5,170 nucleotides of DNA, taken from an uncultured Achromobacter sp. (GTDB lineage: Bacteria; Pseudomonadota; Gammaproteobacteria; Burkholderiales; Burkholderiaceae_B). The notes below the pieces were generated by a model. That model worked only from the letters and a program-made list of their open reading frames with translations, did not search any database and was not told the DNA's origin. Position numbers and translations under genes: made by a program. Every line of letters begins with the position of its first letter. The first letter of the stretch is position 1. The DNA is taken from positions 1 through 5,170 of the forward strand of contig CAJYKY010000299.1 of NCBI GenBank assembly GCA_913775005.1, written 5' to 3'. Below are positions 1 through 5,170 of this stretch, piece by piece.

Positions 1-441
1 AAATCCCCAAATCAGCCGTTCACCCGCCGTGGGCATGAGCTTGCGGTGCTTGCCCACCAGCCCGTCTGCGCCGTTGAAATACAGCACCGTGCAGTACAAC
101 GTGCCGCCGTCGGCCTCGATGCAGCCCATGACCACGAAGCTGTCGGTGTCGGCGGCCGCCTGAGCCACGATGCCCACTTCTTCGCCGTCCAGCCGGATGG
201 CCTGCTCGTGGTAGCGGGCGAAGGCGTCGCGGCCTTCGGGCTTGCGGACGCCGATGGGCGCGCCAAACGAATTGCCTTTGGGGTAACCGCCCAGGAAGGC
301 TTCGGGAAATACCAGCACCCGGGCGCCCTGCTCGGCCGCCTGGCGGATCAGCGTTGCGGCCTTGTTGGCGCAGGCCACGCTGTCGGTGGGGATGGACGCG
401 GCCTGGATGACGGCGGCTTTGAATTGCTTATGCACAGACAT
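1..441 (-). CDS. Nitrilase (carbon-nitrogen hydrolase superfamily), N-terminal part, cut by the window edge
   Basis: Reading leftwards from the ATG at 441-439, the frame stays open for 147 codons to base 1, so the gene continues outside the window. The protein begins MSVHKQFKAAVIQAAS, the usual first beta strand of the superfamily. Residues 39-54 (GARVLVFPEAFLGGYP) fit the classical nitrilase/cyanide hydratase signature, with E47 as catalytic glutamate. Residues 130-146 (GKHRKLMPTAGERLIWG) carry the catalytic lysine K134 and the nitrilase-type ER..WG ending. The catalytic cysteine region lies beyond the edge, so activity cannot be confirmed. Family members convert R-CN to the carboxylic acid plus ammonia in the cytoplasm; the substrate here is unknown. 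An AGGAGA at 450-445 precedes the start by 3 nt. The gene follows the permease stop by 16 nt, suggesting co-transcription. A cyanide hydratase or nitrile hydratase-like activity within this family is possible; a plain amidase is less likely given the GGYP and ER..WG motifs. Confidence 0.92.
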   Translation of the reverse strand, partial: MSVHKQFKAAVIQAASIPTDSVACANKAATLIRQAAEQGARVLVFPEAFLGGYPKGNSFGAPIGVRKPEGRDAFARYHEQAIRLDGEEVGIVAQAAADTDSFVVMGCIEADGGTLYCTVLYFNGADGLVGKHRKLMPTAGERLIWGF

Positions 442-457
442 GTCTCTCCTCGCGAGC

Positions 458-2110
458 TTAGTGAGTAGGGTCTTCATCGATGGCTTGGGCGCGGGTATTC
501 GGCAGGAACAGGCTGCCGATGATGCCGACGATCACCATGACCACGACGGGGTACATCAAACCGCCAAAGATATTGCCGCTGGCCTGCGCCAGGTAGGTGG
601 CGGTAAAGGGCACGATGCCGCCGAAGATGCCGGCGCCGATGTGATACGGGAAGGATAGCGCGGTGTAACGGATGCGGGCAGGGAACAGTTCCACCAGGTA
701 CGAGGCGACGGGGCCGTAAACCATGGCGACGACGGCCGTCATCAACACCAGGATCAGGATGATGGTGGCGCGGTCGACGCGGGCCGGGTCGGCGCGGTCG
801 GGGTAGCCGGCAGTGGCCAGGGCCTTGGCATAGGCGGCGCGGTCAAAGCCGTTGACGGTGACGCCGCCAACGCTCATTGCGATCTCCTGGCCGGCCAGGG
901 GCGCGGCGTATTCAAAGTTGATGCCCTTGCCGACCAAAAATTTCTTAGCCTGCACGCATACCTTTTTATGGTCGGCATGACTGCCGATCATGGCGGCCTG
1001 CAAGCCGAAGTCGCACGCGCCGCCGCTGGTGTCCGCATGCACGCGCACCGGCGTGCTTTGCATGGCCGCCGCCAACGCCGGGTTGCCAGCCTTGAGCAAC
1101 ACGTCGAACATCGAGTGATAGCCGATGGCGGCAATGAACAGGCCCGCCATCATGATCCACTTGCGGCCGATGCGGTCGGACAACCAGCCGAACAACACGA
1201 AGGTGGGCGCGCCGATGATGAAGCCGATCAGGATCAGCGTATAGACGCTGGTCTGGTCCAGCTGCACCGCCTGCTGCAAGAAGATCATCACGTAGAACTG
1301 GCCGGTGAAGTAGGTGGCGCCCTGGCCAGCCGTTACACCGATCAGCGCCAGCAGCACCAGACGCAGGCTGGACCATTGGCCGAACGTTTCCTTGATGGGG
1401 TTCTTCGACAGGCGGTTCTGCTGCTTCATGCGCGTGAAGACGGGCGATTCATGCAGTTTGGCGCGCACGTAGATCGAAATGGCCAGCATCACGATCGACA
1501 GGATGAAGGGCAAGCGCCAGCCCCACTGACGAAAGTCTTCGGCGCTCATGGCGGCCTGCGTGCACAGGATAACGACCAGCGACAGGATCAGCCCGGCGGA
1601 CGAGGTGATCTGGATCCACCCCGTCAACAGGCCGCGCCGCTTGGGTTCGCAGTGTTCGGCCACGTAGATCACGGCGCCGCCATATTCGCCGCCCACGGCC
1701 AGGCCCTGCACCACACGCAGCGTCAGCAGCAGGATCCACGACAGATGCCCCGCCGACTCATACGTGGGCAGGCAGCCGATCAGCACGGTGGCCCCGCCCA
1801 TCATCACCACGGTGATCAGGAAGGTGTACTTGCGCCCCCACTTGTCACCCAGGTAGCCGAACAGCACCGCGCCCAGCGGGCGGATGATGAAACCCACGGC
1901 CAGCGCGCCCAGCGCAGCCAGCAGCGCAACGGTGGGGTTGTCCTGCGGGAACAGGACCTGGCTCATGAAGACGGCCAGCGTCCCGTAGATGAAAAAGTCG
2001 TACCACTCGAACAAGGTGCCCAAGGTGGAGGCTACGACGACCTGACGTTCTTCCTTCCTGCTTAGCGTGGGCCCGGCGGCCACCTGCGGCATTGCAACAT
2101 TCGCTTCCAT
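458..2110 (-). CDS. MHS-family MFS transporter (metabolite:H+ symporter type) with a large periplasmic loop
   Basis: A 550-residue inner-membrane permease, predicted to import a small organic acid or related solute with protons. Twelve membrane segments can be read by eye at roughly residues 28-50, 62-87, 97-115, 123-143, 162-186, 198-216, 249-275, 288-310, 319-338, 449-470, 485-510 and 518-537. The MFS motif GYLGDKWGRKYTF (85-97) and its second-half copy GWLSDRIGRK (308-317) are both present. FEWYDFFIYG (34-43) and RVVQGLAVGGEYGGA (132-146) are characteristic of the MHS/ProP/KgtP group. It is longer than the usual 430-450 residues because of an insertion at about 340-447 between segments 9 and 10, which should face the periplasm. 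The start is the ATG at 2110, preceded by GGGGAAAGGA; M7 is an alternative start. It lies directly upstream of the nitrilase and divergent from the IclR gene. Substrate cannot be assigned from sequence. Confidence 0.93.
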   Translation of the reverse strand: MEANVAMPQVAAGPTLSRKEERQVVVASTLGTLFEWYDFFIYGTLAVFMSQVLFPQDNPTVALLAALGALAVGFIIRPLGAVLFGYLGDKWGRKYTFLITVVMMGGATVLIGCLPTYESAGHLSWILLLTLRVVQGLAVGGEYGGAVIYVAEHCEPKRRGLLTGWIQITSSAGLILSLVVILCTQAAMSAEDFRQWGWRLPFILSIVMLAISIYVRAKLHESPVFTRMKQQNRLSKNPIKETFGQWSSLRLVLLALIGVTAGQGATYFTGQFYVMIFLQQAVQLDQTSVYTLILIGFIIGAPTFVLFGWLSDRIGRKWIMMAGLFIAAIGYHSMFDVLLKAGNPALAAAMQSTPVRVHADTSGGACDFGLQAAMIGSHADHKKVCVQAKKFLVGKGINFEYAAPLAGQEIAMSVGGVTVNGFDRAAYAKALATAGYPDRADPARVDRATIILILVLMTAVVAMVYGPVASYLVELFPARIRYTALSFPYHIGAGIFGGIVPFTATYLAQASGNIFGGLMYPVVVMVIVGIIGSLFLPNTRAQAIDEDPTH

Positions 2111-2135
2111 GCGTCCTTTCCCCTGACGTTTTTAA

Positions 2136-2167
2136 TTGATACTGCTGTATGCATTAACTATTATCAA
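2136..2167. promoter_or_regulatory. Candidate operator: centred imperfect palindrome over the -10/start-site region
   Basis: TTGATA (2136-2141) and TATCAA (2162-2167) form perfect 6-bp inverted arms. They share an exact centre (between 2151 and 2152) with an inner ATGCAT palindrome (2149-2154). In all, 11 of the 16 symmetric pairs match. The element covers the predicted -10 (2160-2165) and start site of the permease promoter, where a repressor would block initiation. The divergent IclR-family regulator is the obvious candidate ligand, but no family consensus is matched here. AT-rich DNA makes chance symmetry fairly easy, so this is a hypothesis. Confidence 0.4.
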
Positions 2168-2188
2168 ACCTTCGAGGCGCCACTTCAA
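2160..2188 (-). promoter_or_regulatory. Candidate sigma-70-type promoter for the permease-nitrilase unit
   Basis: On the minus strand, TTGAAG (2188-2183, 4 of 6 matches to the -35 consensus) and GATAAT (2165-2160, 5 of 6 matches to the -10 consensus) are separated by exactly 17 nt. Transcription would begin near 2153, giving a leader of about 43 nt before the permease ATG at 2110. This is the most AT-rich part of the intergenic region. The match is seen in the sequence; its activity is inferred. Confidence 0.6.
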
Positions 2189-2216
2189 AGCTGGGGGAAA
2201 CCCGGAAATGCGTGAT

Positions 2217-2234
2217 TGGCGCGGCGTGGCGCGG
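2217..2234. repeat. Short direct repeat, TGGCGCGG twice, 10-bp period
   Basis: TGGCGCGG occurs at 2217-2224 and again at 2227-2234, separated by CG, so the copies start exactly 10 bp (about one helical turn) apart. It lies in the GC-rich half of the divergent region, upstream of both the regulator and the permease promoter. It could be a protein-binding site, but GC-rich DNA produces such repeats by chance. Confidence 0.3.
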
Positions 2235-2256
2235 GCCGCAAGCGTGACTGCGCCAC

Positions 2257-2265
2257 TGCTACACT
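2257..2265 (+). promoter_or_regulatory. Weak candidate extended -10 promoter for the IclR-family gene
   Basis: TGCTACACT at 2257-2265 fits an extended -10 (TGn plus TACACT, 4 of 6 matches to TATAAT), with no convincing -35 at the proper distance. Transcription would start near 2272 and leave a leader of about 20 nt ahead of the ATG at 2293, enough for the GGAGG site. It is the best plus-strand candidate visible, but weak. Confidence 0.3.
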
Positions 2266-2282
2266 GCCGCCAAACACATCCT

Positions 2283-2287
2283 GGAGG
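2283..2287 (+). promoter_or_regulatory. Ribosome binding site setting the IclR-family start
   Basis: GGAGG sits 5 nt before the ATG at 2293, an ideal spacing. This supports that start over any internal one and keeps the roughly 20-residue tail ahead of the HTH domain. Confidence 0.75.
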
Positions 2288-2292
2288 CAGTA

Positions 2293-3162
2293 ATGGCAAG
2301 GCCCGCCGGCAAGGTTGAACAGAACGCGGACAAGGCGCCCGCCACGGCGCGCCGAGGCATTCAGTCGATTGAAGTGGGGTTCCGGATCCTGGACGTGATC
2401 CGCAAGACCGGCCGGCCGCTGCCGCTAAAGGAAATCGCGGACGCCTGTGAATTGACCGTGCCCAACGTGCACTACTACCTGGTGAGCTTCCAGAAAGTGG
2501 GCGTGGTGCAGCAGCATGCAGACACCGGCCATTACGGCTTGGGGCCGTATGCCTTGCGGCTGGGGCTGGCGGCGCTGGAGCAGTTCGACGTATTCGCCAC
2601 GGCGCGCCCGATCATGGCCGAAGTGGCTGCAATCACCGGGCACACGGTGTTCCTGGGCGTATGGGGCAACAAGGGGCCGACCATCGTCTACCGCGTGGAA
2701 GGCAGCCGCAGCCGCCCGCTGTTGGAATTGCGCGTGGGCACCGTGATGCCCTTGCTGTCCTCTGCGCTAGGCCGCAATTTTCTGGCCCATCTACCCGACG
2801 CCCTGACGCGCGACCTGCTGGCGCAGGAGCTGTCGTCAGCCGTGCCGGAAAGCCACGGCGGCGCGCCCGGCAATTCCTATACGTTGAAAGACGTGCAGGC
2901 GATCCGCGACGAAGTCCACGCGCACCACATCAGCCGCTGCCGCCACGCGTTGCTGCCGCATTTCACGTCGCTGTCGGCCCCCATCTTCGACATGCTGGGC
3001 GAAATGACCGCCGCCATCACCTTGATGGGGCCGGTGGGCGCGATCAACGACGAGCTGGAATCCGACACCGCGCGCCTGCTACGCGAAAAGGCCCGCTCGA
3101 TTTCGGCGATGGCGGGCTGGGTGGATCCGGTCAGCGCTCCACCACAATCTTCGCGTCCTTGA
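2293..3162 (+). CDS. IclR-family transcriptional regulator
   Basis: A 289-residue cytoplasmic DNA-binding regulator. A basic, low-complexity tail (1-20) precedes the winged helix-turn-helix at about 22-86: GIQSIEVGFRILDVI, then PLPLKEIADACELTVPNVHYYLVSF and the wing VGVVQQHADTGHYGLG. The linker LALGL-like helix is followed by the effector-binding domain at about 100-275, including TGHTVFLGVWGNKGP (115-129), a VGTVMPLLSSALGRNFLA segment (148-165) and SAPIFDMLG (228-236). At the usual GKA position the protein reads GRN. Family members bind small aromatic or aliphatic acids and act as repressors or activators of neighbouring catabolic genes. It is divergent from the permease-nitrilase pair, its likely target, and convergent with the Bug receptor gene. 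The protein is slightly longer than the common 250-270 residues, through its N-terminal tail and a proline/serine-rich end (280-289) encoded within the overlap with the receptor gene. Family assignment is firm; the effector is unknown. Confidence 0.94.
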   Translation: MARPAGKVEQNADKAPATARRGIQSIEVGFRILDVIRKTGRPLPLKEIADACELTVPNVHYYLVSFQKVGVVQQHADTGHYGLGPYALRLGLAALEQFDVFATARPIMAEVAAITGHTVFLGVWGNKGPTIVYRVEGSRSRPLLELRVGTVMPLLSSALGRNFLAHLPDALTRDLLAQELSSAVPESHGGAPGNSYTLKDVQAIRDEVHAHHISRCRHALLPHFTSLSAPIFDMLGEMTAAITLMGPVGAINDELESDTARLLREKARSISAMAGWVDPVSAPPQSSRP

Positions 3163-4111
3163 TGGTCTTGGTGTACTTGTTCTGTTCGTCGGACATGAAC
3201 TGCGCAAACCGCTGCACGCTGCCGCCACCGTCTTCCGCCCCCACCTGCGCCAGCTTTTCCTGCACATCCGCCATCGCCAGGACCTGATCGATATCCCGGT
3301 TCATGCGCTGAACCATGGCGGCCGGCATCTTGCCCGGCCCCACCATGCCAAACCAGATGCTGGCTTCGAACCCGGGGTAGCCCTGTTCGGCCACCGTCGG
3401 GACGTCGGGCTGGCTCTTGGAACGCGTTTGCAAGGTCTGCGCCAACGCGATCACCTTGCCGGACTGCAATAGCGGCGTGGCGGTGGTCATGCCTTCAAAG
3501 CAATACTGCACATGGCCGCCCAGCAGATCGTTCATCAGCGGAGCGGACCCTTTGTACGGCACATGCAACACATCGATCTGCGCACGCGCCTTGAAGATTT
3601 CCAACGCAAGATGCTGGGCGGACCCTGCACCGGCCGAGCCGAACACGATCTTGCCCGGCTGCGCGCGGCACAGCGCGACCAGTTCCGGCAACGTCTTCGC
3701 CGGCTGCGTTGCGCCGCCGATCAAGATGGTGGGTGTCTTGCCCACCAGCGCGATGGGCGAGAAATCGCGCTCGACCGAATACGCCAGCTTGGGTTGCAGG
3801 CCCGGCGCGATGCCGTGGCTGTTCACATGTGCCATCAACAAGGTGTTGCCATCGTTGGGCTGGCGCGCCACCTGCTCGGCCGCGATAATGCCTGCTGCCC
3901 CTGCCCGGTTTTCCACGATGACGGGAATGTTCCACATCACGCCGAGCTTCTGTCCCAGCAGACGGGCCAGCACATCGGTGCCGCCGCCGGCCGGAAATCC
4001 GACCACGATCTTTACCGGCCCTGAGGGCATGTCTTGCGCCCGCGCCGCGACGGGCAGGACCAAGCCCACCCCCAGCGCCGCGGCGCCGGTCATGAATTGC
4101 CTGCGTTGCAT
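3131..4111 (-). CDS. Bug/TctC-family tripartite tricarboxylate transporter-type periplasmic receptor
   Basis: A 326-residue solute-binding protein of normal length for the family. The N-terminus MQRRQFMTGAAALG is a Tat-type signal (RRQFM), followed by a hydrophobic stretch and probable cleavage after ARA (residue 25). Family hallmarks are VGFPAGGGTD (37-46), VENRAGAAG (66-74), GSAGAGSAQHLALE (158-171) and VPYKGSAPLMNDLLGGHV (184-201). Such receptors bind carboxylates and other small metabolites in the periplasm with high affinity. They either feed a TctAB membrane component or act as sensors; no TctA or TctB gene is in the window, so this may be an orphan. The ATG at 4111 is chosen because AAGGAG lies 6 nt upstream and the signal peptide starts there; a GTG 17 codons further upstream has neither. 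It lies 143 nt downstream of the enolase-superfamily gene on the same strand, and its last 32 bp overlap the IclR gene tail to tail. Confidence 0.93.
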   Translation of the reverse strand: MQRRQFMTGAAALGVGLVLPVAARAQDMPSGPVKIVVGFPAGGGTDVLARLLGQKLGVMWNIPVIVENRAGAAGIIAAEQVARQPNDGNTLLMAHVNSHGIAPGLQPKLAYSVERDFSPIALVGKTPTILIGGATQPAKTLPELVALCRAQPGKIVFGSAGAGSAQHLALEIFKARAQIDVLHVPYKGSAPLMNDLLGGHVQYCFEGMTTATPLLQSGKVIALAQTLQTRSKSQPDVPTVAEQGYPGFEASIWFGMVGPGKMPAAMVQRMNRDIDQVLAMADVQEKLAQVGAEDGGGSVQRFAQFMSDEQNKYTKTIKDAKIVVER

Positions 4112-4117
4112 TGTTGT

Positions 4118-4123
4118 CTCCTT
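4118..4123 (-). promoter_or_regulatory. Ribosome binding site fixing the Bug receptor start
   Basis: AAGGAG on the minus strand is 6 nt before the ATG at 4111. It places the start immediately before the Tat-type signal peptide and argues against the in-frame GTG at 4162. Confidence 0.75.
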
Positions 4124-4178
4124 GCGCCGGCGTCTGTGGCCGACCGCTATTGATGGAAGCACTGCACTGCCTGCTTCT

Positions 4179-4214
4179 GCGGCATCCGGCCGTCTGACGC
4201 GGCCGGGATACCGC
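4179..4214 (-). repeat. GC-rich hairpin between the enzyme and receptor genes
   Basis: CCGGCCG (4186-4192) and CGGCCGG (4200-4206) form a perfect 7-bp stem with a 7-nt loop. After a single bulged G (4207) the pairing continues: two further pairs (4184-4185 with 4208-4209), one C-A mismatch, then four more (4179-4182 with 4211-4214). On the minus strand there is no T-run after it, so it does not look like a normal intrinsic terminator. It could stabilise the upstream mRNA 3' end or modulate receptor expression. The 143-nt gap (4112-4254) otherwise holds the receptor's ribosome binding site and an isolated AAGGAGG (4221-4215); no convincing promoter was seen. Confidence 0.5.
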
Positions 4215-4254
4215 CCTCCTTATCTACGCCGGCATCAAGCTAGCGCCGCCCGTG

Positions 4255-5170
4255 TCAACGGGCAACGCGGGTCCACTTGCCGTAGCGCTCGACCATGCGT
4301 TCATCAAAGCCGAAGCCCAGCCCCGGTTCCTGGTGCAGCACCACGCGGCCCTGCTTGTGGGTCAGTTGGCGATCCACCAGCTTGCGGAAGTTCAGCACCT
4401 GGTCGTCCCAGAAGAATTCGACGTAACGCGCGTTCGGCGTCGCTGCGACCAGCGGCGCGTGCACGTCGTGGAACCAATGCGGGCATACCACCACGCCGTA
4501 GCTGGCGGCGGTGGCGGCAATGCGTTTCCATTCGGTGATGCCGCCGCAGACGGCCGCGTCCGTTTGCAAGATGCCGGCCGCGCCCTTGTCCAGCAGCTCC
4601 TTGTGATACCACCGGCCGTAGCCGATTTCGGCGGTGGCGATCGGCAGATGCGTCAGGCGCGCCAGCTTGGCATGGCTGTCGATATCATCCGGGCCGAAAG
4701 GCTCTTCAATGAAGTAAGGGTCGTACTGCTCGAAGCGGCGGATGTATTGCATGGCCTGGGTGACGTCCTGCCAGGCGTTGTTGCAGTCCATCATCAATTC
4801 CACATCGGGGCCAACGGCCTCACGCGCGGCCTTCAGGCGCGCCTCTTCTTCGCGCGGCGACAGGCGGCCCGTCTTCATCTTGACGGCGCGAAACCCCTTT
4901 TCCACATAGCTGGCCATTTCCTCGCCCAGGTGCTGCGGGGTTTTGCCGTCCAGGTAGTAACCGCCGCTGGCATAGGCCGGCACCGATTCCAGCTCCATCG
5001 CGCCCAGAAACTTGTGCAGCGGCAGACCCGCCGTCTTGGCGTTCAGGTCCCACAGCGCGATGTCCAGCGCGCTGATCGCGCGCATCACCGTGCCTTGGCG
5101 GCCTTGCAGCAGCGCTTCTTGATACATCGCCTGCCACAGCCCTTCCACCGCATGCGAGTCCTTGCCCAGC
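4255..5170 (-). CDS. Mandelate racemase/muconate lactonizing enzyme-family protein (enolase superfamily), C-terminal part, cut by the window edge
   Basis: The frame is open from the right edge (LGKDSHAVEGLWQAMYQ...) to the TGA at 4257-4255, giving about 304 residues. Most of the N-terminal capping domain is missing, as the family is usually 370-400 residues. The barrel domain shows every mandelate racemase-subgroup residue: the KMK pair (codons 4881-4879 and 4875-4873), metal ligands D in MMDCNNAW (4788-4786), E in FIEEP (4707-4705) and E in TAEIG (4629-4627), the dyad D in QTDAAVCGG (4560-4558) with H in CPHWFHD (4479-4477), and the final E in YVEFF (4419-4417). Such enzymes are Mg-dependent and abstract the alpha proton of a carboxylate, causing racemisation or dehydration of hydroxy or sugar acids in the cytoplasm. 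The substrate cannot be named. The GTG at 5148 is in frame but is not a credible start, since conserved sequence continues upstream of it. The Bug receptor gene follows on the same strand. Confidence 0.92.
   Translation of the reverse strand, partial: LGKDSHAVEGLWQAMYQEALLQGRQGTVMRAISALDIALWDLNAKTAGLPLHKFLGAMELESVPAYASGGYYLDGKTPQHLGEEMASYVEKGFRAVKMKTGRLSPREEEARLKAAREAVGPDVELMMDCNNAWQDVTQAMQYIRRFEQYDPYFIEEPFGPDDIDSHAKLARLTHLPIATAEIGYGRWYHKELLDKGAAGILQTDAAVCGGITEWKRIAATAASYGVVVCPHWFHDVHAPLVAATPNARYVEFFWDDQVLNFRKLVDRQLTHKQGRVVLHQEPGLGFGFDERMVERYGKWTRVAR

Noticed and set aside
46..658. Open frames on the plus strand opposite the nitrilase and the permease end
   Set aside because: They are antisense to a clear nitrilase with catalytic motifs and to the permease C-terminus; no independent protein features.
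968..2065. A 365-codon open frame on the plus strand
   Set aside because: It lies wholly antisense to the permease, is extremely rich in His, Gln and Arg, has no recognisable domain, and is a typical high-GC shadow frame.
2136..2318. A 60-codon open frame on the plus strand in the intergenic region
   Set aside because: It runs into the IclR gene in another frame, overlaps the promoter elements, lacks a good ribosome binding site and resembles nothing.
4112..4162. Longer start (GTG at 4162) for the Bug receptor
   Set aside because: It would put 17 residues with several arginines before a complete Tat-type signal peptide, and the AAGGAG ribosome site is correctly placed for the ATG at 4111 instead.
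4179..4214. The GC-rich hairpin as a rho-independent terminator of the enolase-superfamily gene
   Set aside because: On the transcribed strand the stem is followed by AGAAGCAGGCAG and no T-run, so it does not meet the intrinsic terminator pattern.
3417..4538. A 373-codon open frame on the plus strand
   Set aside because: It runs antisense across both the receptor and the end of the enolase-superfamily gene, with low-complexity Arg/Ser/Pro-rich composition and no family features.
5146..5148. GTG at 5148 as the start of the enolase-superfamily gene
   Set aside because: The frame continues open to the window edge with family-like sequence (GKDSHAVEGLW), and starting here would delete the capping domain; the gene is cut, not short.

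Overview
The window is a high-GC segment carrying five protein-coding genes, two of them cut by the window edges. It looks like an accessory catabolic locus from a betaproteobacterium of the order Burkholderiales, most likely an Alcaligenaceae member such as Achromobacter or Bordetella. That placement is inferred from the high GC content, the Bug-type extracytoplasmic receptor (a family greatly expanded in those genera), and the mix of IclR regulator, MHS-type transporter and enolase-superfamily enzyme. It is not proven by any marker gene.

Layout, left to right. (1) 1-441, minus: the N-terminal 147 residues of a nitrilase, cut by the left edge. (2) 458-2110, minus: an MHS-family (metabolite:H+ symporter) MFS permease, 16 nt upstream of the nitrilase and probably co-transcribed with it. 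(3) 2111-2292: a divergent intergenic region with a good sigma-70-type promoter for the permease-nitrilase unit, a centred imperfect palindrome over its -10 and start-site region, a helical-turn-spaced direct repeat, and a weaker candidate promoter for the regulator. (4) 2293-3162, plus: an IclR-family regulator. (5) 3131-4111, minus: a Bug/TctC-type periplasmic solute receptor with a Tat-like signal peptide, whose 3' end overlaps the regulator's 3' end by 32 bp. (6) 4112-4254: a gap with a GC-rich hairpin and an isolated AAGGAGG. (7) 4255-5170, minus: the C-terminal about 304 residues of a mandelate racemase-type enolase-superfamily enzyme, cut by the right edge.

A reasonable but unproven reading is that the IclR protein controls uptake and conversion of a small organic acid, or of a nitrile that yields one. 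The permease and the Bug receptor would handle transport or sensing, the nitrilase would turn R-CN into R-COOH, and the racemase/dehydratase-type enzyme would act on an alpha-hydroxy (or sugar) acid. No mobile element, CRISPR array, tRNA or rRNA was seen. No clearly new biological system is visible. The points most worth a second look are the operator-like palindrome, the large cysteine-containing periplasmic loop of the permease, the convergent gene overlap, and the hairpin between the enzyme and the receptor.
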